In this document: one piece after another, positions 52,615 to 60,931 of the stretch
Layout of the letters: each line of letters begins with the position of its first letter
Position numbering within the stretch: position 1 is the first letter of the stretch
DNA from: Streptomyces sp. DT2A-34
GTDB taxonomy: Bacteria; Actinomycetota; Actinomycetes; Streptomycetales; Streptomycetaceae
Length of the DNA stretch: 64,000 bases
Reading direction: 5' to 3'
NCBI RefSeq assembly: GCF_030499515.1
Contig: NZ_JASTWJ010000001.1
Location: 7,482,001-7,546,000 of the forward strand
Program-made: the position numbers and the translations under genes
The notes under the pieces: model-generated
What the model saw: the letters and a program-made list of their open reading frames with translations, nothing else
Database searches by the model: none
What the model was told of the DNA's origin: nothing

Positions 52615-54030
52615 CTAGCGCAGCACGGGTACGCCGAGCAGCGGCCACACCGCGACGGCGAAGAGCAGGACGAGGGCGGCCGTCAGCGGGGCCAGGACGG
52701 CGGACAGGCGCAGCAGGTCGCGGGGGGTGTAGGTGGGCGTCCCGGGGATGTCGGAGAAGAGCGTGACCGGCTTCGCGGACGCCGGGAGCGTGTGGCAGAA
52801 ACCGGCCGCGGCGGTGGACGCCAGCGCGGCGGCGACCGGGTTGACGCCGACGCCGACGGCCGCCGCGACGACCAGCGGGACCAGCACGGAGGAGCGGGCC
52901 GAGCGGGACTGCAGGACCAGGTGGGCCGCGGTGCTGACCACGATCACGACGGCCAGGAACAGCAGCGGGCTGATGCCCGTGGGGAGCCCGTCGACCAGCC
53001 ATTTCGCCGCTCCCGAGTCGGCGAGCGCCACGCCCATCGCCATCGTCGCCGCCATGAACAGCAGCAGCGACCAGGGGACCGTCTTCAGCGCGTCCTTCAG
53101 GTGCACGGTGCCCAGGGCCGGCGAGGCCGCCACCACCGCGCCGATCAGCGCGACGACCGCGGGCGGCACCCGGTGCAGCGGCTCGCTGCACCACAGCAGT
53201 ACGACCGTGCCGAGCAGCAGCGCGCACCGCTTCTCGGCCTGCGACCAGGGGCCGGTGACCGGGGCGTCGCTGTGCTCCTGGATCTGCTCCGGGGTGATGT
53301 GCACGGGGCCTTTGCGGTCCGCGCGCCGAGTCGTCGTCAGGAGTACGGCCTCGGCGGCGAGGTGGGACGAGGCCACGGCCAGCGGCAGGCCCAGCAGCAG
53401 CCATTCCGTGAAGCCGATCCGGTCACCCGTCGCCTGCCACAGCACCGATACGGTGATCAGATGCGCGCCCGCCCCGATCAGGGTCGCCACCGCGGACAGC
53501 AGGATCACGGTCGGGAACAGCAGGGCCAGCATCACCACCAGTCGTTTCCGGTCGGCCAGCACCTTGGCGAGCGCCAGGAACACCGGCAGGGCGAGCGCGG
53601 CCCGCCCGGAGGTGGCCGGCACCGCGAACGCCGTGACGACCAGGGCGGCCGTGGTGAGGTGCACGAGCTGCCGTACGGTGCGCGCCCCGCCGACCAGGAA
53701 CGCCGCCGCCCGGCCCGCGAGCCCCGTCCGGGTCACCGCGGCCGCCAGCACGAAGGCGCAGATCAGCAGCCACACCGTGGAGTCGCCGAGGGTGCCGAAG
53801 AGCGTGTCGCTGCTGATCACCCCGGTCACCGTCAGCGCGAGGCCCGCGCCCAGCGCGATGTACGTGTCGTCGACCGGCGTGGCGATCCAGGCGCAGGTCG
53901 CCAGGGCGAACACGGCGAGGGTGAGGCGGGCGTCGGCGCCGAGTCCGGGGAAGTTGCCGGGCACCGCGAGCAGCGCGCACAGGGAGAGCGCCACGCAGAG
54001 GGCCGCGCTCAGACGGAGGTTCAGGGTCAC
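52615..54030 (-). CDS. SLC13 (DASS) family anion transporter
   Basis: 471 residues, GTG start, about 11-12 helices. The SLC13-like pattern includes FALATCAWIATPVDDTYIAL, TFAVPATSGRAALALPVF and AATMAMGVALADSGAAKWL. The family imports di- and monocarboxylates or sulfate. As the next gene is a glycerate kinase 8 nt away, glycerate or a related acid is a sensible inferred substrate. It lies 57 nt from a response regulator on the same strand, which may control it. Confidence 0.88.
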   Translation of the reverse strand: MTLNLRLSAALCVALSLCALLAVPGNFPGLGADARLTLAVFALATCAWIATPVDDTYIALGAGLALTVTGVISSDTLFGTLGDSTVWLLICAFVLAAAVTRTGLAGRAAAFLVGGARTVRQLVHLTTAALVVTAFAVPATSGRAALALPVFLALAKVLADRKRLVVMLALLFPTVILLSAVATLIGAGAHLITVSVLWQATGDRIGFTEWLLLGLPLAVASSHLAAEAVLLTTTRRADRKGPVHITPEQIQEHSDAPVTGPWSQAEKRCALLLGTVVLLWCSEPLHRVPPAVVALIGAVVAASPALGTVHLKDALKTVPWSLLLFMAATMAMGVALADSGAAKWLVDGLPTGISPLLFLAVVIVVSTAAHLVLQSRSARSSVLVPLVVAAAVGVGVNPVAAALASTAAAGFCHTLPASAKPVTLFSDIPGTPTYTPRDLLRLSAVLAPLTAALVLLFAVAVWPLLGVPVLR

Positions 54031-54087
54031 GTCATCGAGGGTTCACCCGGGCGGTGAGCCTTCCATGAGCCGTACATGAAGGAGACT

Positions 54088-54750
54088 TCACGCGGACAGG
54101 CGGTACCCCACCCCACGCACCGTCTCGAACCGCTCGGCCCCCAGTTTCTTGCGCAGCGCCCGCAGGTACACGTCCACGATGTTCGACCCGGGATCGAAGT
54201 CGTAGCCCCATACGTGCGACAGGATCTGCTCGCGGGACAGTACCTGTCCCGGATGCCTCAGGAACAGCTCCAGCAGCACGAACTCACGGGCCGTCAGGTC
54301 CACCGTCCGGTCCCCGGCCCGCGCCCGCCGCGTGCGCAGGTCCAGGGTCAGCGAGCCGGACCGCAGCACCGTCACCTCGGGCGCCCGGGCCGCCGTACGC
54401 AGGCGCAGTCGTACCCGGGCGAGCAGTTCCTCGAAGCGGAACGGCTTGGTCATCCAGTCGTCGGCACCGCCCTCCAGACCGGCCACCGTGTCCCGTACGG
54501 AGTCCCGGGCGGTCAGCACGATCACCGGGACCGTCACCCGGGCCTCGCGCAGTTCGCGCAGCACCGTGAAGCCGTCCCGGCCGGGCAGCCCGATGTCCAG
54601 GACCACGAGGTCGAAACCGCCGGTCAACGCGTACTCGTAGGCTGCCTCGCCGTCGCCGACGACGGTCGTGGTGAAGCCGTTGGAGCGCAGGCCCTTCTCG
54701 ACGAAGGAGGCGATCCGTTCCTCGTCCTCGACGATGAGAATGCGGTTCAC
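54088..54750 (-). CDS. OmpR-family response regulator
   Basis: 220 residues, GTG start. The receiver has EDEERI, phospho-Asp in LVVLDIGLPGRDGF and Lys in DWMTKPFRFEEL. The winged helix (130-220) shows LTAREFVLLELFLRHPGQVL and SNIVDVYLRALRKKL. It pairs with the kinase 25 nt upstream. A direct repeat (54738-54755 and 54767-54784) spans the junction. Likely targets are its own operon and perhaps the transporter. Confidence 0.93.
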   Translation of the reverse strand: MNRILIVEDEERIASFVEKGLRSNGFTTTVVGDGEAAYEYALTGGFDLVVLDIGLPGRDGFTVLRELREARVTVPVIVLTARDSVRDTVAGLEGGADDWMTKPFRFEELLARVRLRLRTAARAPEVTVLRSGSLTLDLRTRRARAGDRTVDLTAREFVLLELFLRHPGQVLSREQILSHVWGYDFDPGSNIVDVYLRALRKKLGAERFETVRGVGYRLSA

Positions 54751-54775
54751 AGGCGTACCTCGCTCGGAATGCGGT

Positions 54776-56194
54776 TCACGGGCGGGCCCCTTCCAGGGTC
54801 AGTACGAAGGTGGCGCCGCCGCCCTCGGTGGCGTGCAGGCGGATCCGGCCGCCGTGGGCCTCCGCGATCGCCCGGACGATCGACAGGCCGAGCCCGGCGC
54901 CCGAGCCCTGGGCGCCGCGTCGGGCGGTGCCGCGCCGGAAGCGTTCGAAGATCACCTCGGCGTCCTGCGGCTGGACGCCGGGCCCGGAGTCGGCGACGTA
55001 CAGCTCGACGCCCTGGCCGTCGACGCGGGAGCCGATCCGTACGGTCTGCCGGGGTGCGGTGTGCTGCACGGCGTTCTGGGCGAGCTGGACCATCGCCTGC
55101 GTGATGCGCTGCGGGTCCAACTCGGCCTCCACATCGGCCACTTCGGCGAGCTGCCAGTCCCGCTCGCCGAGGGTGCGGGCCTTGACGTAGACGTCGGCGG
55201 TGAGTTCGGCGAGCTGGACCGGCTCCGGGGTGACGAAGTCGGGGCGCTCGGCCTTGGCGAGCAGCAGCAGGTCCTCGACGATGCGGCTCATCCGGTCCAG
55301 TTCGTCGGTGACCAGCCGTATCGTCTCCTCGCGCTCCACCGGGTCGTCGCCCATCAGCTCCAGATGCCCGCGCACGATGGTGATCGGCGTGCGCAGCTCG
55401 TGGCCCGCGTCGTCGACGAACTCCCGCTGGGCGGCGAAGGCGCGCTCCAGCCGGTCGAGCATGGCGTTGAACGTCTCCGCGAGCGCGGCGATGTCGTCCC
55501 GCCCGTGCACCGGGATACGGCGGGTGAGGTCCTGCTCGGTGAGCTGGGCCGCCGCGGTGTGCACCAGCCGCACGGGCTTGAGGATCCGCCCGGCGACCGC
55601 CCAGCCGATGCCGGTCGTCATCAGCAGGGCGACCCCGGAGATGGCGAGCAGGATGCGGAACTCCTCGTTCACCGCGGCCTGTTCGCGCCCCGGGTGGAAG
55701 GCGACGACGAACGCGGCCTCCGCCTCGCCGCCGGCCCGGGCGACGGTGACCTTGGCCCAGCGGATCTCGCCGGAGGCCCGGTGCAGCGTGCCCGTGGCGT
55801 CGGGCGAGTCGAAGATGCGGCGGCGGGCGTCGGCGTCCTCGTGCAGGGGAATGGGGACGGGGATGTCGCGTGGCTGGCGGAACTGCGCCGGGGCCGTGCC
55901 CGGGCGGCCCACCAGGCCGATCAGCTCCTCGTCCGGGTCGGCGTACTGCCGTACCAGGAACTCGACCAGCAGCCGGGACGGGTCGGTGAACGGGCGGCCG
56001 GTCTCGGGATCGACGCCCCGCTCCTCGAAGTTGGCGAACTCGCCGGCCTCCTGCGCGAGCAGCCCGTTCACCCGGTGGTCGACGTCCCGCAGCAGGATCG
56101 AGCGCGTGGTCGTCGCCACCGACACGAGCCCGACGGCCATGACGAACAGCAGCCAGAGCAGGATGCGGACCCGCGCGGAGATCCGCCGGCGCAC
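54776..56194 (-). CDS. Membrane sensor histidine kinase (HAMP)
   Basis: 472 residues. TM1 (10-30), an extracytoplasmic sensor (35-175), TM2 (180-203), HAMP (203-255), HisKA with phospho-His in DDAGHELRTPITIVRGH, and HATPase motifs AQNAVQHT, VADSGPGV and GSGAGLGLSIV. EnvZ/MprB-like layout. It is followed by its response regulator and preceded, 48 nt away, by a small acidic exported protein that could be its ligand-side partner. GTG start with weak ribosome site. Confidence 0.93.
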   Translation of the reverse strand: MRRRISARVRILLWLLFVMAVGLVSVATTTRSILLRDVDHRVNGLLAQEAGEFANFEERGVDPETGRPFTDPSRLLVEFLVRQYADPDEELIGLVGRPGTAPAQFRQPRDIPVPIPLHEDADARRRIFDSPDATGTLHRASGEIRWAKVTVARAGGEAEAAFVVAFHPGREQAAVNEEFRILLAISGVALLMTTGIGWAVAGRILKPVRLVHTAAAQLTEQDLTRRIPVHGRDDIAALAETFNAMLDRLERAFAAQREFVDDAGHELRTPITIVRGHLELMGDDPVEREETIRLVTDELDRMSRIVEDLLLLAKAERPDFVTPEPVQLAELTADVYVKARTLGERDWQLAEVADVEAELDPQRITQAMVQLAQNAVQHTAPRQTVRIGSRVDGQGVELYVADSGPGVQPQDAEVIFERFRRGTARRGAQGSGAGLGLSIVRAIAEAHGGRIRLHATEGGGATFVLTLEGARP

Positions 56195-56242
56195 GGGGCT
56201 GGGGGTGTCTTCTGGATCATGCCGGCGTCGCGGGGACGCCCC

Positions 56243-56536
56243 CTAGCCGTCGTCCCCGGGCTCGCCGCGGTCGTCGTCCGCGGTCTCCCGGTCGGGGGCG
56301 TCGTCATCGTCGTCACTCGCGGGGCTGTCGGTCACCGGCGGCCGGGAGACGACCTCGTCCCTCGGCGTCGGTGTGGGCCGGGTGGGCGTCGGTGTGGGCG
56401 AGCCGCTGTCCAGCTCCACCTTGGCCGGGACCTTGGGGGACTCCGGGTCGTCGGTGAGGGCGAAGCTGGTCGCGGCGATACCGAGCGGAATCGCCACTAC
56501 GGCGGCCAGGGCCGCGATCCGGTGCGAGAAGACCAT
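56243..56536 (-). CDS. Small acidic exported or anchored protein
   Basis: 97 residues: MVFSHRIAALAAVVAIPLGI starts a signal or anchor helix. A Thr/Pro spacer (SGSPTPTPTRPTPTPRD) follows, then a very acidic tail (SDDDDDAPDRETADDDRGEP). There is no cysteine. It heads the two-component operon 48 nt before the kinase. I recall similar small hydrophilic secreted proteins beside such kinases in Streptomyces. Role unknown, possibly as input to the kinase or a cation buffer. Confidence 0.78.
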   Translation of the reverse strand: MVFSHRIAALAAVVAIPLGIAATSFALTDDPESPKVPAKVELDSGSPTPTPTRPTPTPRDEVVSRPPVTDSPASDDDDDAPDRETADDDRGEPGDDG

Positions 56537-56631
56537 GCGGCCGATCCTGCCCCCGGCACCCGGCGGCGAGGATGAGCCCAGGATGAAGAACTCTTCATCA
56601 TCGGGCCGTAGGCGCCCCGCCCGTGGGTGCG

Positions 56632-56913
56632 CTAGCTGTCCAGGCCGATGGCGAACGCGGCCTCGATGTCGTGCTGCGAGTACGTCCGGAACGCCACGTG
56701 CGTGTCCGTCGCCTCCACGCCAGGGATCTTGCTGATCCGGCCCGGGATGACGTCGGCGAGATCCTCGTGCTGCTTCACCCGGACCATGGCGATCAGGTCG
56801 TACGTACCGGTGACCGAGAAGACCTCGGTGACGCTCTCCAGCGAAGCGATCCGCTCCGCGATCTCGGGAATCCGGTCCACGCTGGTCTTGATGAGGACGA
56901 TCGCGGTGATCAC
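56632..56913 (-). CDS. Stand-alone Lrp/AsnC ligand-binding (RAM) domain protein
   Basis: 93 residues, MITAIVLIKTSVDRIPEIAE, with VFSVTGTYDLIAMVRVKQHE; this is the RAM domain without a DNA-binding helix. Such proteins form octamers and bind amino acids, acting as partners to full Lrp regulators or as sensors. GTG 56913 has GAGGGAGAG and overlaps the rhomboid stop by 4 nt, so the two are coupled. No DNA binding expected. Confidence 0.92.
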   Translation of the reverse strand: MITAIVLIKTSVDRIPEIAERIASLESVTEVFSVTGTYDLIAMVRVKQHEDLADVIPGRISKIPGVEATDTHVAFRTYSQHDIEAAFAIGLDS

Positions 56914-57668
56914 GGCTGGTTCTCTCCCTCGGAGGCCGGAGCTGGGGCGGCCTTCACTCTAGTCGTAGGCCTGAACCGGGCCCACGCGTAGCCGAAGCCC
57001 AGCCCGAAGCCCACCAGGTGCGCCAGATACGCCACCCCCGGCCCCTGGTCCGCCCGCCCCGCCGCCACCCACTGCAGGGCCACCCAGAAGGGCAGCACGA
57101 CCCACGCCGGGAAGCGCAGCGGCAGGAAGAGCAGGAACGGCAGCAGGCTTGTCACCCGCGCGCCGGGGAAGACGAACAGGAACGCGCCGAGGACGGCCGA
57201 GATCGCCCCGGACGCGCCGACCAGGGACTGGGTGGAGTCGTCGTTGGCGGCCGCGTAGCCCAGCAGGGCGAGGTAGCCGCAGCCGAGGTAGAACAGCGTG
57301 AACTGGACGCGGCCCATCCGTTCCTCGGTCATCACCCCGAAGACGTAGAGGAAGAGCATGTTGCCGAGCAGATGCACCCAGCTGCCGTGCACGAAGAGGG
57401 CCGTGGCCGGGGTGAGGGCGGCGCGGGGCGAGCCCTCGAACAGTTCGGCCGGCACCACGCCCCAGCGGTGGAAGTAGGCCCGCTGCGCGGCGAGCAGCTC
57501 GTCGCCGGTGCCGTACGCCGGATTCAGCCCCGCCGCCGGGCCCGTCAGGAAGAGCAGACAGCACAGGGCGATCAGCCCGTACGTCACCGGCGCCGACGAC
57601 CGGAAGACCGATCGGCCCACTCTGCCGAACCGACCCCCGAATCGCACCACGCTCCAGTCGCTGATCAT
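56910..57668 (-). CDS. Rhomboid-family intramembrane serine protease
   Basis: 252 residues from ATG 57668. About seven helices; HLLGNMLFLYVFG (Asn/His loop), the catalytic Ser in GASGAISAVLG and His in YLAHLVGFGLGFGYAW are all present, so it should be active. A charged N-terminal segment precedes helix 1. It cleaves membrane-spanning substrates, not known here. There is little ribosome site, so the start is uncertain. Its stop overlaps the RAM-domain gene, which is odd for a protease. Confidence 0.9.
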   Translation of the reverse strand: MISDWSVVRFGGRFGRVGRSVFRSSAPVTYGLIALCCLLFLTGPAAGLNPAYGTGDELLAAQRAYFHRWGVVPAELFEGSPRAALTPATALFVHGSWVHLLGNMLFLYVFGVMTEERMGRVQFTLFYLGCGYLALLGYAAANDDSTQSLVGASGAISAVLGAFLFVFPGARVTSLLPFLLFLPLRFPAWVVLPFWVALQWVAAGRADQGPGVAYLAHLVGFGLGFGYAWARFRPTTRVKAAPAPASEGENQP

Positions 57669-57837
57669 GGACACAGAGCATGACGTAAGGGGACGCACAC
57701 GCACAGACCGCCTCGCCGCCGTCGACGGCCGAGCGGCGAGTACCCGCCAGGCCGTAGGGTTACGAGCCACACGCACTGGGGAGCTCCGGGGCGTATCACG
57801 GACAATGGAAAGCCTAGAAGGAAAGAGCACGGTCACG

Positions 57838-58077
57838 ATGACGGTTCCCCTGCCGACCGCCACGACGCGGTGGCGCTGCACCCTCTGCGGCAACCTCACG
57901 CGTTTCGACGTGACGCGCTCGTCCAGGGTCGTGGAGTACGTCCACCTGGATCTGGCCGGCGAGCCGAAGGTCGAGGAGCGCGAGGTGCTCAGTGAGACCA
58001 TCGAGTCGGTGCGCTGCCGCTGGTGCAACGCCGTGGACAAGGTGGAACTCGTGGACAGGCCGGGCGCCGACTCCTGA
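57838..58077 (+). CDS. Zinc-ribbon-like small conserved protein
   Basis: 79 residues, MTVPLPTATTRWRCTLCGNL, with CxxC pairs in RCTLCGN and RCRWCNAVD that probably bind one zinc. GAAGGAAAG is about 11 nt upstream. An upstream ATG at 57805 is possible, but the extra codons (GAA, CTA, GGA) are unlike the genome's usage. It precedes the NYN gene by 37 nt. Function unknown; perhaps an RNA-linked partner. Confidence 0.75.
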   Translation: MTVPLPTATTRWRCTLCGNLTRFDVTRSSRVVEYVHLDLAGEPKVEEREVLSETIESVRCRWCNAVDKVELVDRPGADS

Positions 58078-58114
58078 GGGGAGCGGAGCCCGCACAGGCA
58101 TTGGGGTGTGACGG

Positions 58115-59458
58115 ATGGTGGAGACACAAGGCGGGGGGCCGGGCGACGGCGCCGCTGAGGTGCTCGACCGTCCGCTGCCCGACGGTGTGCGGCGCAAGGT
58201 CGTGCAGATCGTGTCCGACGGGTTCGGCGGGCTGACCGTCGGCGAACTGCCCGCACAGCTGCGGCAGTACGCCCGGTTCGCCCCGAACCGCCGGGCCAAG
58301 TTCGCCGGCAATGCCATGGCGGCGGCGCTGGAGACCGATCCGCTGTTCCGCCAGCGCATCGGGGAGAAGTTCAGAGAGGCCCAGCCGGAATTGTCCGGCG
58401 CTCTCGAATCAGGCTCGGCGCCTCCGGCCGCGGACCCGCTCGACGTGGCGGCCGCGGCCTATGTTCTGCGGCCCACCGGCTGGGTCAAGCTGGTCACCGC
58501 GGCCGGCGAGGAGGCCCAGCGGGCCGACGCCGAGCGCGCCGACGAGGAGAGCCGCGCCGAGTTGGAGCGGCTGCGCGAGGAACTCGCCCACGCCCGTGAA
58601 CACACCCGGGCCGAGACCGAGCGGCTGCGCACCGAGCTGGACGCGGCGAAGAAGGAAGCCGAATCGCTTCACCGCAAGCTTCGGTCGGCCCTCAGTGACG
58701 TCAAGCGCGGCGAGGCCGCCCTGCGCAAGGTCCAGCACGAGATCGAGGCCGTACGCACCGAGGGCCACGCCCAGGTCTCCGCGGCCGAGAGCGAGGCCAG
58801 GCGCCTCAAGGCGCGGCTCGCGGAGGCCGAGGCCGCCCTGGAGGCCACGCGCAGAGCGGCGCGCGAGGGGCGCAGTGTCGAGGACATGCGCGTACGGCTG
58901 CTCCTCGACACCCTGCTGGACGCCACCCAAGGGCTGCGCCGGGAGCTGGCGTTGCCGCCGGTCTCCGTGCGGCCCGCCGAGACCGTGGACGCGGTCGAAC
59001 CGGGACGGATGACCCCGAAGGACATCGCCGCGCGGGCGCTGTCCGAGAACGACCCCGCGATCCTCGACCAACTCCTCGCGCTGCCGCAGGCCCATCTGGT
59101 GGTCGACGGCTACAACGTCACCAAGACCGGCTATCCCCAGATGCCGCTGGAGAAGCAGCGATTGCGGCTGCTCGGCCAGCTCTCGCAGCTCGCCGCACAG
59201 ACCGGCGCCGAGGTGACCTGTGTTTTCGACGGGGCCGAGCTGGCCGCGCCGGTGCTGCTCGCGCCGCCGCGCGGTGTGCGGGTGCTGTTCTCCAAGCCGG
59301 GCGTGACCGCCGACGAGCTGATCCGCCAGCTGGTGCGCGCCGAGCCGCCGGGCCGTCCGGTCATCGTCGTCTCCACCGACCGCGAGGTGGCGGACGGGGT
59401 CGCCCGCGCCGGGGCGCGGCCGGTGGCTTCTGCGGTACTTCTCAAGCGCCTGTCCTGA
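58115..59458 (+). CDS. NYN-domain (YacP-like) putative RNase with coiled coil
   Basis: 447 residues. An N-terminal 100-residue helical part, a long charged coiled coil (about 150-270), and a C-terminal NYN domain (325-447) with LVVDGYNVTKTGYPQ, VTCVFDGAEL and VIVVSTDREVADGVA, whose Asp residues match the PIN-like nuclease site of YacP/Rae1 proteins. It may cut or bind RNA. The coiled coil suggests oligomers. Little ribosome site. Confidence 0.88.
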   Translation: MVETQGGGPGDGAAEVLDRPLPDGVRRKVVQIVSDGFGGLTVGELPAQLRQYARFAPNRRAKFAGNAMAAALETDPLFRQRIGEKFREAQPELSGALESGSAPPAADPLDVAAAAYVLRPTGWVKLVTAAGEEAQRADAERADEESRAELERLREELAHAREHTRAETERLRTELDAAKKEAESLHRKLRSALSDVKRGEAALRKVQHEIEAVRTEGHAQVSAAESEARRLKARLAEAEAALEATRRAAREGRSVEDMRVRLLLDTLLDATQGLRRELALPPVSVRPAETVDAVEPGRMTPKDIAARALSENDPAILDQLLALPQAHLVVDGYNVTKTGYPQMPLEKQRLRLLGQLSQLAAQTGAEVTCVFDGAELAAPVLLAPPRGVRVLFSKPGVTADELIRQLVRAEPPGRPVIVVSTDREVADGVARAGARPVASAVLLKRLS

Positions 59459-59587
59459 AAACGCCAACGTACGGGCGCAATGCCCGAATTGGTGGAGCAG
59501 ATGCGCAACGCAGTGTCAAGCTCGCCTCACTCCATGTGAGTTGTGTGTAAAGAATGACAGGTGTGACGAGAATTTTCGTGTGAGGAT

Positions 59588-59617
59588 TTGATCTGATCAC
59601 AACTGGGTCACTAGGGT
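59588..59617 (+). promoter_or_regulatory. Predicted promoter of the first NlpC/P60 gene
   Basis: TTGATC (59588-59593), 18 nt, TAGGGT (59612-59617), like a vegetative Streptomyces promoter. A CTCAC/GTGAG inverted repeat lies at 59525-59540. The gap shows no c-di-AMP riboswitch motifs. Confidence 0.45.
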
Positions 59618-59669
59618 CTGGCGTCGAACCTCCGAGCGGGTGATCACTCAGAAGAAGGAGTTCACCTCC

Positions 59670-60701
59670 GTGGCGTCCCACCGTCGACCCAAGCAGCCCA
59701 GCCGAGCACGTGTGACCGTGCTGACCACCGCCGCCGCTGCTGCCGTGGCCATCAGTTCGCAGGCCGCCAACGCGGCACCCAGCGAGAAGCCGAGCAAGGA
59801 CGAGGTCAAGGCCAAGGTCGACAAGCTCTACGAGGAGGCCGAGCAGGCCACCGAGAAGTTCAACGGGGCCAAGGAGAAGCAGGAGAAGCTCCAGAAGGAG
59901 ATCTCCACCATCCAGGACAACGTGGCGCGCGGTCAGGAAGACCTGAACCAGCTGCGCGACGCGATGGGCCTGGCGGCCGCCGCCCAGTACCGCACGGGCA
60001 GCATCGACTCCTCCCTCCAGCTGTTCCTGTCGTCGAACCCGGACGACTACCTGGACAAGGCGTCCACCGCCGATCAGCTCAGCGCCCAGCAGGTCGAGTC
60101 GCTGAAGAAGATCCAGGAGAAGCAGCGCGAACTCGCCCAGGAGCGCGCCGAGGCCGCCGAGAAGCTCAAGGACCTCGCCTCCACCCGCACCGAACTGGGC
60201 AAGAAGAAGAAGCAGGTCCAGTCCAAGCTCGCCGAGGCGCAGCGGCTGCTCAACACCCTGACCGCCGCGGAGAAGGCCGCCCTCGCCGCCGCGGACGCCC
60301 GCGCCAGCCGCTCCGCCGCCGACCGCGTGGACCTCGGCAACACCGGCGCCGCCTCCGGCCGGGCCATGGCCGCCTTCCAGGCCGCCCAGAGCCAGATCGG
60401 CAAGCCGTACGTCTACGGCGCCACCGGCACCGCCTCCTACGACTGCTCGGGCCTGACCTCCTGGGCCTACGCCCAGGCCGGCGTCTCCATCCCGCGCACC
60501 TCGCAGGCCCAGGCCAACGCCGGTACGCGCCTGTCGATGAGCGAACTCAAGGTCGGCGACCTGGTCATCTTCTACGGCGACCTGCACCACGTCGGTTTCT
60601 ACGCCGGCAACGGCCAGGTCCTGCACGCCCCGCGCACCGGCACGGTCGTCCGCTACGAGTCGATCAACAACATGCCGTTCCAGTTCGGCGTCCGGATCTG
60701 A
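59670..60701 (+). CDS. Secreted NlpC/P60 peptidoglycan endopeptidase (1)
   Basis: 343 residues from GTG 59670 (AGAAGGAG 9 nt upstream; an earlier GTG at 59640 is unlikely). Signal peptide ends ANAAPS. Residues 45-205 form a coiled coil (KLYEEAEQATEKFNGAKEKQ), and the NlpC/P60 domain (225-343) has the catalytic Cys in YDCSGLTSWAYAQAG and His in DLHHVGFYAGNG. It cuts stem peptides during growth or separation. A strong terminator follows; the next gene is a paralogue. Confidence 0.93.
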   Translation: MASHRRPKQPSRARVTVLTTAAAAAVAISSQAANAAPSEKPSKDEVKAKVDKLYEEAEQATEKFNGAKEKQEKLQKEISTIQDNVARGQEDLNQLRDAMGLAAAAQYRTGSIDSSLQLFLSSNPDDYLDKASTADQLSAQQVESLKKIQEKQRELAQERAEAAEKLKDLASTRTELGKKKKQVQSKLAEAQRLLNTLTAAEKAALAAADARASRSAADRVDLGNTGAASGRAMAAFQAAQSQIGKPYVYGATGTASYDCSGLTSWAYAQAGVSIPRTSQAQANAGTRLSMSELKVGDLVIFYGDLHHVGFYAGNGQVLHAPRTGTVVRYESINNMPFQFGVRI

Positions 60702-60776
60702 TCCCGGCTCCACGCCTGCAAGATCAACACGGCGTGCCGCCCGAACGGGCGAATCACGACAACCCGCGCTGACCCC

Positions 60777-60822
60777 ACGCCCCGCCCATGACCTGCGTCA
60801 TAGGCGGGGCGTCACTTTGTGT
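60777..60822 (+). terminator. Terminator between the two NlpC/P60 genes
   Basis: ACGCCCCGCC pairs with GGCGGGGCGT around a 26-nt loop that can itself fold (ATGACC...GCGTCAT), followed by a T-rich stretch. Confidence 0.75.
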
Positions 60823-60836
60823 GCCCGTCGCGGTCG

Positions 60837-60866
60837 TTGGTCGTCACCCCCGCGCGGAGCTACTGT
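60837..60866 (+). promoter_or_regulatory. Predicted promoter of the second NlpC/P60 gene
   Basis: TTGGTC, 18 nt, TACTGT. A CCCCCGCTGCGGGGG hairpin follows at 60881-60895, before the ribosome site. Confidence 0.4.
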
Positions 60867-60931
60867 CTGCCGCGTTTCCCCCGCTGCGGGGGAGAAGTCC
60901 TTGTCCGCCAGCGGAAGGAGAGCGGCTTCCC

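Noticed and set aside
59459..59669. c-di-AMP (ydaO) riboswitch before the first NlpC/P60 gene
   Set aside because: Expected because some Streptomyces cell-wall hydrolases have one, but the conserved blocks are not seen here.
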